A DNA stretch of 64,000 bases, taken from contig BJHQ01000005.1 in assembly GCA_014193115.1 (NCBI GenBank), forward strand, positions 238,982 through 302,981. The letters run 5' to 3'. Below are positions 24,954 to 32,718 of this stretch, one piece after another. The translations under genes were made by a program, and so were the position numbers. The DNA comes from Planctomycetota bacterium (lineage in GTDB: Bacteria > Planctomycetota > UBA11346). Positions within the stretch are counted from its first letter, which is position 1; the number at the start of each line of letters is the position of its first letter. Under the pieces are notes generated by a model. That model ran no database searches. It saw only the letters and a list, made by a program, of their open reading frames with translations, and was not told the origin of the DNA.

Positions 24954-25678
24954 CGGCGTTGGCCTCGTGGACTGCCGCGGCGCTCGACCTGCTCTTGCCG
25001 GCGGTCTGCCCGGCCTGCCAGGTGGCCAGCGGCCCGGGGTGCTGCCCGGCCTGCTTGGCGGCCTTGCCGGCGATTCCCAACCCGTGTCCGTGGTGCGGTG
25101 CTCCGGGCAAGGCGCCCGCTGCGGATGACACCGGCGAGTCGGCAACGGATTGCCCAGCTTGCCGAAATGCCGGATTGCCCGGAATCGCCTCGGTCGTCGT
25201 CGTCTGGCACTATGCCGGGCTGATGGCGCATCTGGTCGGCGAAGCCAAGGCGTGCAGCCGTCCTGCGGCGGTCGCTGCCTTGGCCGATCTCATGCCTGCG
25301 GTGGGCGAATCCCGGCTCGACGATCCAGGGCCGTGGACCGTGGTCCCGATCCCCGCCAGCGGCCGGCGTCCAGGACCGCACCTGGGAACCGCCTTGGCCA
25401 GGACCGTCGCACAGCGGTCGGGATTACCGCTGCGTTCCGGTTTGGCGACCACCCGGGCCACCGCCGCCCAGCATGGGCTGAACCTGGCGGACCGGGCGCG
25501 CAATGTCGCAGCCCTGTTCCGCGCCATCGGCCAGCCGTCGCCAGGCGTCGTGCTGGTGGACGACCTGCTGACCAGCGGAGCCACCGCGGTGGCAGCGGCC
25601 CGGGCCCTGCGCTTGGCTGGCGCGAAACAGGTCGTGCTGGTGTGCCTGGCGCGGACGCAGCGGCGGCGGGAACGCTGA
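24950..25678 (+). CDS. comF: ComF family phosphoribosyltransferase-like protein
   Basis: This 242-aa protein has an N-terminal zinc-ribbon-like Cys region (CPAC, CCPAC, CPWCG and CPAC within about residues 20-75). The C-terminal PRTase domain has the PRPP loop VVLVDDLLTSGATA (near 200-213). ComF proteins support DNA uptake in competent bacteria, but the family is also common in non-competent ones. Its start overlaps the ABC gene stop as ATGA, so translation is coupled. CinA, a GspE/PilT-type ATPase and ComF in one run are all competence-associated names, which is suggestive but not proof. Confidence 0.9.
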   Translation: MTALASWTAAALDLLLPAVCPACQVASGPGCCPACLAALPAIPNPCPWCGAPGKAPAADDTGESATDCPACRNAGLPGIASVVVVWHYAGLMAHLVGEAKACSRPAAVAALADLMPAVGESRLDDPGPWTVVPIPASGRRPGPHLGTALARTVAQRSGLPLRSGLATTRATAAQHGLNLADRARNVAALFRAIGQPSPGVVLVDDLLTSGATAVAAARALRLAGAKQVVLVCLARTQRRRER

Positions 25679-25694
25679 GAAAGCCTGCGCCGGC

Positions 25695-25722
25695 ACCGCA
25701 GGATTCACCTTCATCCTGCGGT
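25695..25722. terminator. Hairpin between convergent comF and heparinase-like genes
   Basis: A perfect 10-bp stem, ACCGCAGGAT/ATCCTGCGGT, with an 8-base loop begins 17 bp after the comF stop. No long T-run is present. Its position between convergent genes suggests a bidirectional terminator. Confidence 0.6.
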
Positions 25723-25727
25723 TGGGG

Positions 25728-25837
25728 AACCGCCACAACGCCAAAGCGCCAAGGGTCGGAGATAGTCCCAGCTGCCCCCGGTGGTTTTTCCAGGCAGCGG
25801 AGAAACTTCTCCGTTTTTCCTTGGCGTCTTGGCGGTT
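25728..25837. repeat. Dispersed intergenic inverted repeat (AACCGCCA...ACGCCAAG type)
   Basis: The left arm AACCGCCACAACGCCAAAGC starts at 25728, and the right arm CCTTGGCGTCTTGGCGGTTT ends near 25837; they are imperfect reverse complements. Related arms occur at 16665-16716. In both places the element abuts the 3' end of a gene. Confidence 0.7.
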
Positions 25838-25853
25838 TATCTGTTGGATTGGT

Positions 25854-27683
25854 TCACCGTTTGATCGTGACGCCCTTGTCGTCCACGGTCACGGCTTGGC
25901 CGCCGACAGTCAGCGCAGCCTGCTTGGCCGAGCCGCTGCCGGTGACCGCAGGGGCCGTCTGCCCCTTGGGCTGCAACGTGAACACCACCAGGGTCTGCTG
26001 ATCGCAGGGGAACTCGATCCACGAATTGTTGATGTATTTCTTGTCGCCGAACGGGAACCCGACGTGGCCGGCGCCACCGCCGCGTTCGAAACTGCCGGTT
26101 TTGAACTGGAGTTTCGCCGGTTCGATCACCGTCGCCACGAGGGTCGCGCCGTTGGGCGCGGTGATCGTGAAGCCGTGTTCGCTGGTGGCGATGGTGTTGA
26201 ATTCCGGGGTGTTCAACCGCCAGAGCGTGGCATTGGTGCTGGTCTCGGCCATCACCACCACTGCCGGGGCGCCTGATTTGCCGCTGAAATCGATGGCGGC
26301 GAGTCGTTTCTGATTGGCGACGCCCATGCACGATCCGCTGGTGGTGGCGGTGCCGCCGCCATCTCCGGTAAAATCCGTGGCATCGAGCTTGCCGAGCCCG
26401 TTGGCGCCTTTGGCTGGGGGCGGACCGATGAACAGGTTGGTCTGGCCGTTGGCGTCGCCGGTTCGTCCGCTGCCCACGACCCAGCAGCTGCCAAGGCCGA
26501 GCAGGCGCCAGGTGTTGGTGTCGCAGCCGCCGTGGGCTCCAGGCGGCTGGCGGGCATGGCCGTTGACCGCCAGCACGATGTCGTCGGCATCCTGGAAACG
26601 ATTGCGGAAGATGGCGATGCCCGCGGACGGATCGGTGTAGTTCCGGCCCAGGCCGGGCACCGTGGTCGGATCCTGGGCTGGAATCTTGTCAGGATAAAAG
26701 AGCAGCGAGAAGATGCCCAGGCCGCCTTCGGCATCATAGGTGCCGTCGCCTTGGGCGCCGCACAGGTGGTCGTACATGAAGCGGAATCCAGGAAGGTGTT
26801 CCGCGGGCACGAAGCGGAAAGCCATGCCGCCGCAGCCGCCGCCGCCGACCGGATGGTCGTCGCCGAAGTCGGCGCGCAGGCCGAGCCCACCCGGCCGCGG
26901 GATCGCAGCCGTTCCGGCGAACAGGGTCCAGAATGTCTTTTGCGCTTTCTTCACTTCCTTGATCAGATCGCCGGCACCGGCGCGTTCCGCAGCGATGGCG
27001 AATGGTCCAGTGAATTGCCAGGGATATCCGGTGTAGCCGATGCCTTCGGGATTCCAGCCGTTTTCACCGAGATTGGCGGTGATGTGGGCCTTGAGCTTGG
27101 CGAAGGCGCCCTTCGCCTTGTCGACGCCGTCCGGCTGATCGCTGGCCAAAAAGGCGATACCGGCGGAGCAGTAGCGCACCGCCTGCCAGTTGTTGGCGAT
27201 GCCGTTGTTCGCCCCGGCGCCCATCGAAGCGATGATGCCATCGGCGGCAGCGTGTAATTTGGTGTTCACCAGGCTGCGGGTGGATTCGGGCCAGGCATCA
27301 TAGCAGGCGTCAAACGCGATAGCGACGGTCAGGGCTCCGGCAGCGCGGGTCAGGCCTTTGCTCTGGGGGCTGTTCCAGTACTCCGCATCGTTGACTTGTT
27401 TCAGAACGATTTCCTCGGCGGCCGCCGCGTACTGCTTATCGCCAGTCACCAGATAGAGCGCAGCCAGATCGCGCGGCCTGATGTCGTACAGCAATTTTCC
27501 AGCCGGATCAGGCACGATGGCCGCCTGGGCCTTGATCTTCGCCACCATGGCGGTGTACGGCGCCTGATTCGCCTTGGCGCGAACCGCAGCGACGTCAGTC
27601 GCCGAAAGCAGCAAGCGGGGATGATCGGCAGCGGACAGAAGTCCTCCGGCGGCGAGGATGAGGAGCGTGGTGGAACGGGTCAT
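25854..27683 (-). CDS. Secreted heparinase II/III-like or alginate-lyase-like polysaccharide enzyme
   Basis: This 609-aa protein has a signal peptide (MTRSTTLLILAAGGLLSAA). The N-terminal half is helical with blocks DHPRLLLSATDV, RDLAALYLVTGDKQY, ALTVAIAFDACYDAWPES and NNGIANNWQAVRYCSAG, typical of the (alpha/alpha) toroid of heparinase II/III and related lyases. The C-terminal half is beta-rich, with GRNYTDPSAGIAIFRNRF and AVNGHARQPPGAHGGCDTNTW, as in the sandwich domain of that family. It probably cleaves an acidic polysaccharide outside the cytoplasm, though the exact PL family is not certain. The ATG at 27683 was chosen over 27767 because AGGATCC precedes it and the signal peptide then starts the protein. 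Confidence 0.72.
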   Translation of the reverse strand: MTRSTTLLILAAGGLLSAADHPRLLLSATDVAAVRAKANQAPYTAMVAKIKAQAAIVPDPAGKLLYDIRPRDLAALYLVTGDKQYAAAAEEIVLKQVNDAEYWNSPQSKGLTRAAGALTVAIAFDACYDAWPESTRSLVNTKLHAAADGIIASMGAGANNGIANNWQAVRYCSAGIAFLASDQPDGVDKAKGAFAKLKAHITANLGENGWNPEGIGYTGYPWQFTGPFAIAAERAGAGDLIKEVKKAQKTFWTLFAGTAAIPRPGGLGLRADFGDDHPVGGGGCGGMAFRFVPAEHLPGFRFMYDHLCGAQGDGTYDAEGGLGIFSLLFYPDKIPAQDPTTVPGLGRNYTDPSAGIAIFRNRFQDADDIVLAVNGHARQPPGAHGGCDTNTWRLLGLGSCWVVGSGRTGDANGQTNLFIGPPPAKGANGLGKLDATDFTGDGGGTATTSGSCMGVANQKRLAAIDFSGKSGAPAVVVMAETSTNATLWRLNTPEFNTIATSEHGFTITAPNGATLVATVIEPAKLQFKTGSFERGGGAGHVGFPFGDKKYINNSWIEFPCDQQTLVVFTLQPKGQTAPAVTGSGSAKQAALTVGGQAVTVDDKGVTIKR

Positions 27684-27824
27684 GGCGGATCCTGGTGACG
27701 AGATACCGGGGGTGAGCCGCGGCGTTGGCGGACAACTGGGGAATTTCTGGGACTGGTCGCGAACCACGGTGGCCTCCTGCGAGTTCCAGGGAAGGCTGGA
27801 TCACGCTGACCGATGGACGCCGGT

Positions 27825-30800
27825 TCAGAAATCATTGGCTCCACCGGTGGGCAAGGATGGCGGCGCTGGCTTGTCCGGTGTGGGAACCGCCTTGGGAGTC
27901 GATGGTTTTTCATTCGACACGGCGAGGATGGACGATGCCTGGTTGATCACGGCATCGTCGTCCCAGCATCCGGCGAACAGCGTCTGTTCGAAGGTCAAAT
28001 CCATGGAACTCATCGCTGGGCCGAGCCGGCGCCAAACCGCCAAGGCCCGTTGCGCTGCGGGCGCGGCGGCTGGATCGCTGACAGCAGCGGCGAAATGCAG
28101 GCCCCGCTCATCGACGAGGCAGGTCTGTTGGCCGAGCCTGACCAGGTATTCCAAAGCCGGACCGAGCCGCATCGTGACCACTTTGAGCGTGATCGGTACG
28201 ACCGGCGGGTTGACCTGCGGCTCGATGGAGACCGGCATGCCGCAGATCTTGCCGATCTGGGCCGCCGCATCCTGAAAGGGCATGTCTTGGATATCGAAGG
28301 TGATCCGTTGAGCGAGCGCCGGCGCATTGCCGATCACGACGCAGGCTCCGGTCGCCCGGATCGCAGTCTTGACTGCGGCAAGGCGTTCATCGCCTGGTCC
28401 GAGCTGGGCGTGCTCGGCCAGCCAGCCCCAGGCGGCGTTGCGCAGCGCCGCGGATTCGGCGCCAGCCCAGCCGGTGACCAGGGACACCAAGCCCGGCGGG
28501 ACCGACGCGAAAAAACGCAGGCCGCCGCCAAAGGTCGGGTGGCGCAGGCCCGCACGCAGCCACATCGGATCGATCTTGCCCAGGGGTTGCTTGGCCAACC
28601 AGCCGATCATGGCCGGGGCGGTATCGGGATACCAGACCAGGCTGAGCCGGGCGGCGATCTCGGTCTTAGCCAGGTCATCCAAACCGCTCGCCAGCAGCCG
28701 CCGCAGGTCCGGATCGCCGAGATCGGCGAAACGCAGATTCGCCGCCAGGGCCACCGCGGCGCTCCGCGATTCCGGCCGGCGGTCGCGGGCCAGACCCTGG
28801 GCGCGCAACACCGGACTGGTCGGAGCGATTGGCGCGTCGCCACGCTGTGCATACGTCAGCCAGAATCCAGCATCCTTGGCGAAGATCCGGCTGCGCAGTC
28901 CGGAATCTGGACCGAGGCGCGCCCCGAGCCATCGCGCCAGGACTTCGCTGAGCGCTGCCGGATCGGCGAAGATCCGGTCGCGGGCCGGGGCATCGCCCTG
29001 CACCGCAAGCATGGCATCGACGACGGCCGCCCGGCGGGCATTGGCCACCGGATCGACCTCGGACTTGATCTTCTGGGCGAGGTCGGCCGCGACGCTGCGG
29101 AGCTGGACGAGGGTGGCCTCGGGGTCGCCGCGACCGATGCCGCCGGTGATCGCCTCGTTGATCCACCACCGATCAGGACGGACATCGCCGTTGAGCAGGT
29201 GCTCGGTCAGGATCGGGTGCGGCGCGCTGATCGCGGCATCCTGCCAACCGTTCACCACCGGTACTTTCACCAGGCGATCCAAGGCATCACCGCCGGCCAG
29301 GGCGCAGGCCAGGTAGTGTCGGCAGGCCACGATCCATTCGCCGGTCGGTTTCAGCTCGGCAATCAGCTTGCGGTCGGCGTCGGTGGCGACCCGGGCCAGG
29401 GTCAGGGCCTGGGCAGTGAGCCGGGCATGTCGCGATTCCGGGGTCATGACGGTTCGCAATTCCCCAGCGATCGATGCGGGATCGATGCGGGATATCGCCC
29501 ACAGTGCTGCCCCAGCCAGACGTTCATGGACGAATCCGCTCCACGGATGTGCCGGATCGAGGGCCGGTCGGCAGGCCGTTGGCGCTGTGGCGGCCAGGCG
29601 CAGCCAGGGCAGGCTGGATCGGCTGCGGCAGGCTCCGGCGAGCAGGGCCAGGGTCGGGGTCGCGACCAGCCGGGTCGGCCGATCGTCGGCGAGGCCCACG
29701 GCCAGCCAGCTCGGATCGTTGCCGCCGGCGACTGCCAATTGGGCCAGTGGAACGCTGGCGATCAGACGTGATGTATTGTCGGGTTCGGCCCGGATCGACA
29801 CCAGGTCGACGCCCACCGCGCCGAGCAGCGAGCGGTGGACATAGCCCAGGGTCGGCTTGGCCTGATCCCACAACCGGGCGATGGCGGCATCGACTGCCGG
29901 ATCGTCGGCCAGCCAATCCAGCGGCCTGGCCTCGGGCAACCAATCCTCAAACGTCGCGTCACGGCACAGGCCGGCAAGGAATGCCGACCACCAAGAGCGC
30001 GGCAAATCCTTGGCAGCTGCCGCGATCAGCAGGTCACGACGCAGATCGACATCGTCGAAGGCCGACCTGGCAATCGGATCGCCGCGCTCGATCGCAGCCA
30101 GAGCCGCGGCGCGTTCATCGCCGGTAGCTGCCCGGTCGACCAGCACCAATCCTGAGCGTTCCCGCCAGCGCAGTCCGGTCTGGGTCGCCAGCTGATCGAG
30201 GGCGACCCGCAAAGGCGCACGACCGACCATCAGATCGGCGGCGAAGGCATCGCCATCCACCGCGACGGCGAATCGTTGGTTCGCCAAGGGGCGGAACTGC
30301 TCGGCGAGCAAGGCCACGATGGCACCGACCGGCCAGCGGATGACGCTGATCGCGACTGGCTGATCGAGCACGCTGGGTACTGGCACCGGCTCCGGCGCTG
30401 GCGGGTCGGCCGGGAGCACCTGGGGGCGAGGCACCGCTTCCGAGCTGGTCTGGATCGGCGCGGGCGGCACCGCAGTCCACGCGGCCAGGACGAACATGGC
30501 AGCGCCAAGGGCCAGCCCGGCAGCCAGAATGGATGCAGGCGCGGTGGTCAGTCCAAACCAGGCCAGGCCGGTCGCTGCGGCCGAGTGGCTCGCCGGCGCG
30601 GCGACCAAAGCGACCTTCCCCAGCTGGGCCAGCAGGCCAGGTGGAGGAACGACCAGGGCTGCGCCCAAGGCGGCACCGAGCACCGCTGAACGCGGCTCAT
30701 CGACGTTGAGCCGCCGGCGGAGCTCGGTCAGTCCGCGGTCGATCCTCCGGTGGATGGTCGGCTGGCTGCACCCGAGGCGAAGGGCGATCTGCTCCTGGGT

Positions 30801-31205
30801 TTGCCCCTCCAGGAAACGAAGGACCACGACTTCGCGATGGTCGTCCGGCAGTTCGGCAAGCGCCTGGTCGAGGCGGTCGAGCAGTTCGCGCTGTTCGCGA
30901 TCGGTTTCCGCCGCTGGAACGTCCGTTGCCTGTTCCAGCGTGACCCGCACATCGGCCCGTCTGCGCAGCGCCGCACGCAGGGCCGTGGTGTGCAGCCAGC
31001 CGGCCAGATTGCCACGGACCTGACGCGCATGTCTGGCCAGGGCCAGGAAGCAGTCCTGGGCCGCATCTTCGGCGGCGTGGGTATCGCGCAGCACCCGCTG
31101 ACAGGTGCCATAGACCAGACCGGCATGCCTGACCACCAGGTCGGCAAAAGCCTCAGCATCGCGGCTTTCCGCATAGCGACCGAGCAGGACGGCATCTGGC
31201 GGCAT
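27825..31205 (-). CDS. ECF sigma factor with membrane-anchored C-terminal extension carrying STN-like domains
   Basis: This protein is 1126 aa. Region 2 is at about 10-80 (EAFADLVVRHAGLVYGTCQRVL, AEDAAQDCFLALA) and region 4 at about 110-165 (ALAELPDDHREVVVLRFLEG, EQIALRLGCSQPTIHRR). One transmembrane helix lies near 225-245, and a Pro-rich linker follows. Residues 285-358 and about 966-1040 look like secretin/TonB short N-terminal (STN) modules: a short beta-helix-beta unit followed by L..AL..L....g. About 600 residues between them are Ala/Leu-rich and helical. The N-terminus would be cytoplasmic and the extension periplasmic, so this resembles a signal-gated sigma factor. The ATG at 31205 is chosen because AAGGAG lies 8 bases upstream; the ATG at 31211 is too close. 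Confidence 0.85.
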   Translation of the reverse strand: MPPDAVLLGRYAESRDAEAFADLVVRHAGLVYGTCQRVLRDTHAAEDAAQDCFLALARHARQVRGNLAGWLHTTALRAALRRRADVRVTLEQATDVPAAETDREQRELLDRLDQALAELPDDHREVVVLRFLEGQTQEQIALRLGCSQPTIHRRIDRGLTELRRRLNVDEPRSAVLGAALGAALVVPPPGLLAQLGKVALVAAPASHSAAATGLAWFGLTTAPASILAAGLALGAAMFVLAAWTAVPPAPIQTSSEAVPRPQVLPADPPAPEPVPVPSVLDQPVAISVIRWPVGAIVALLAEQFRPLANQRFAVAVDGDAFAADLMVGRAPLRVALDQLATQTGLRWRERSGLVLVDRAATGDERAAALAAIERGDPIARSAFDDVDLRRDLLIAAAAKDLPRSWWSAFLAGLCRDATFEDWLPEARPLDWLADDPAVDAAIARLWDQAKPTLGYVHRSLLGAVGVDLVSIRAEPDNTSRLIASVPLAQLAVAGGNDPSWLAVGLADDRPTRLVATPTLALLAGACRSRSSLPWLRLAATAPTACRPALDPAHPWSGFVHERLAGAALWAISRIDPASIAGELRTVMTPESRHARLTAQALTLARVATDADRKLIAELKPTGEWIVACRHYLACALAGGDALDRLVKVPVVNGWQDAAISAPHPILTEHLLNGDVRPDRWWINEAITGGIGRGDPEATLVQLRSVAADLAQKIKSEVDPVANARRAAVVDAMLAVQGDAPARDRIFADPAALSEVLARWLGARLGPDSGLRSRIFAKDAGFWLTYAQRGDAPIAPTSPVLRAQGLARDRRPESRSAAVALAANLRFADLGDPDLRRLLASGLDDLAKTEIAARLSLVWYPDTAPAMIGWLAKQPLGKIDPMWLRAGLRHPTFGGGLRFFASVPPGLVSLVTGWAGAESAALRNAAWGWLAEHAQLGPGDERLAAVKTAIRATGACVVIGNAPALAQRITFDIQDMPFQDAAAQIGKICGMPVSIEPQVNPPVVPITLKVVTMRLGPALEYLVRLGQQTCLVDERGLHFAAAVSDPAAAPAAQRALAVWRRLGPAMSSMDLTFEQTLFAGCWDDDAVINQASSILAVSNEKPSTPKAVPTPDKPAPPSLPTGGANDF

Positions 31206-31339
31206 GGACATGGCTCCTTCAACGCGGTTCGGACGGCTCATCCGGCATGAAGTATGAGGCGCGAAGTCAGCAGAGTATTCACCAAAGATCGGGCCGTTGG
31301 CTGGAGGATGTTGCCGGATAGGTGAATAGCATTGTTTTT

Positions 31340-31353
31340 CGCTCAGCTGAGCG
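31340..31353. other. 14-bp perfect palindrome between ECF and AraC genes
   Basis: CGCTCAGCTGAGCG is fully self-complementary and lies in the 172-bp gap between the ECF start and the AraC stop (31206-31377). T5 precedes it on the plus strand, so it does not form a standard minus-strand terminator. It could be an operator for the ECF gene. Confidence 0.4.
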
Positions 31354-31377
31354 ACCTGCGCCACTTTGGCGATCGAT

Positions 31378-32280
31378 TCATGCCCCAGGCGGAGCCGGTT
31401 CACCTGATGTGCCAGCCCCACGCGCCAGGTGGGATCGGCGCTGGCGCAACCAGCGTTTGGGCGGCTGGCCGTGATGCCTGGCAAAGGCGTGGACGAAGCC
31501 GGCCATGGTCCGGTAGCCGCAACGCTGGGCGATGTCGTGCAGATTCAGGGCTGGGTCGGTCTCCAGCAGGTAGGCGGCGTGATCGAGTCGCACGTGGCGG
31601 TGGTAAACGGTGGGCGCCATGCCGTAAGCGCTGCGGAATTGCCGGCGGAGGGTGCGCGGTGGAACACCGACGGTTTGGGCGAGGTGGTTGGCCATTGCCG
31701 GGGCCCTCAGATCACGGCGCATGGACATGGCCGCAGCCCGAGCCGGGCTCGGTTCGCGCGCCAACGGTCCGCCACGTCGCATGGCCACCAACGAGGACAG
31801 ATAGGCGGTCAGCAGGCGGTCGAACAAGGGACGCATGGCCAGCCGGCGCTGGAGCACGCCCAGACGGTCCAACGACGGATCGCTGAGATCGCAGGTGGCA
31901 GCACAGGCATCACGCAGGCTGTCGGAATCCGGTAACGGCACGACGATCGGAAGGGCCAATCGGCCCCACGGTGAAGGTCCCGCAACCGGCGCGAAGCCCG
32001 CCAGGAAAGCAAGAAAGTCTGGGATGCCTTCCGAGCGCATCCGGTACATCGGCTGCGGTGGCAGGACCAAGGCGCTGCCGGCCGGCACCACCGCGTCGGT
32101 CTCGACCGTGCCCATCTTCAGGACACCACGGAACACCAGGATGATGGTGAAATGATCCCTGAGTCCGTTGGTGTTGGCGTCCTTCCCCCGGTGCCAGCAG
32201 GTCCAACGCGGAACCACGGTGGTCTGGGACCAGGCGTCGAGCAGGGCTTCGCCGTCCGTTTGGGACAATATCGTGGCCAT
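31378..32280 (-). CDS. AraC family transcriptional regulator, likely controller of the paralogue array
   Basis: This 300-aa protein has an N-terminal cupin-like sensor half (HFTIILVFRGVLKMG, PAGSALVLPPQP). The C-terminal AraC domain of about 100 residues has two HTH motifs (MANHLAQTVGVPPRTLRRQFRS and NLHDIAQRCGYRTMAGFVHAF). Start MATILSQ at 32280 was chosen because the same segment is conserved in the duplicated fragment at 55301-55480; longer frames exist upstream. It is divergent from the array beginning at 32431, the usual layout for a regulator and its target operon. The binding site is probably within 32281-32430. Confidence 0.88.
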   Translation of the reverse strand: MATILSQTDGEALLDAWSQTTVVPRWTCWHRGKDANTNGLRDHFTIILVFRGVLKMGTVETDAVVPAGSALVLPPQPMYRMRSEGIPDFLAFLAGFAPVAGPSPWGRLALPIVVPLPDSDSLRDACAATCDLSDPSLDRLGVLQRRLAMRPLFDRLLTAYLSSLVAMRRGGPLAREPSPARAAAMSMRRDLRAPAMANHLAQTVGVPPRTLRRQFRSAYGMAPTVYHRHVRLDHAAYLLETDPALNLHDIAQRCGYRTMAGFVHAFARHHGQPPKRWLRQRRSHLARGAGTSGEPAPPGA

Positions 32281-32430
32281 TGCAGACAACCCTGGACCGG
32301 TGCAGAGGAGTACAAGCACCATGCCTCGTCTCCACTGGTCGCATGCCGGCAGGCGAGCCGCACCCGAGGACCTCGGAAACGCCGTCGTTGCCAACGGCCG
32401 TCTCTCGCGCCAACACAAGGCCAAAAAAAC
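32281..32430 (+). promoter_or_regulatory. Divergent promoter region of the array, partly duplicated at 55.4 kb
   Basis: This 150-bp gap lies between the AraC start and the first array frame. About 80% of the first 60 bases, by eye, is repeated at 55381-55440, including TGCAGACAAC and GGAGTACAAG. Conservation of non-coding sequence upstream of two catabolic genes suggests an operator or promoter. No clear -35/-10 boxes were identified. Confidence 0.5.
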
Positions 32431-32718
32431 ATGACCGATCTGACCGCATCCCTTCGCGTCGTGCTGCTGACGATCGTGCTCGCAGTTTTTCTGACGACCG
32501 GTGCGGCAGAACCGCTCCCGGCTCCCGCCCAACCCATCCGCTTCGATATCCAACTCGGCCCCGCCCAGTTCCCGGCCGGCAAGCCCAAGGCGGGTGCACC
32601 TCAGCCCGCCGTCCTCGGAGGTTACATCGAAGTGTGGTCGGCTCTGTGGGCACGAGTCGTTCAGCATGACTTCCGCGCCCATCTGCATCTAAAACTCCAT
32701 GCCGGAGGGATACTATGA
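32431..32718 (+). pseudogene. Truncated array paralogue (N-terminal fragment)
   Basis: This 95-codon frame has a signal peptide (LLTIVLAVFLTTGAA) followed by PIRFDIQLGPAQFPAGKPKA and QPAVLGGYIE. These match the 36142 paralogue nearly base for base over about 100 bp (compare 36235-36334). After GGYIE the similarity stops abruptly and about 28 unrelated codons follow before the stop. The stop overlaps the ATG of the next gene (ATGA). It is the 5' remnant of a duplicated paralogue, or the product of recombination with it. A short secreted peptide could still be made, and it may act as a translational leader for the next gene. Confidence 0.8.

Noticed and set aside
20637..25678. A dedicated competence operon (cinA, GspE/PilT-type ATPase, comF)
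   Set aside because: The names are competence-associated, but no comEA/comEC, pilin or other pilus genes are here and UDG and ABC genes intervene, so I list them only as a gene run.
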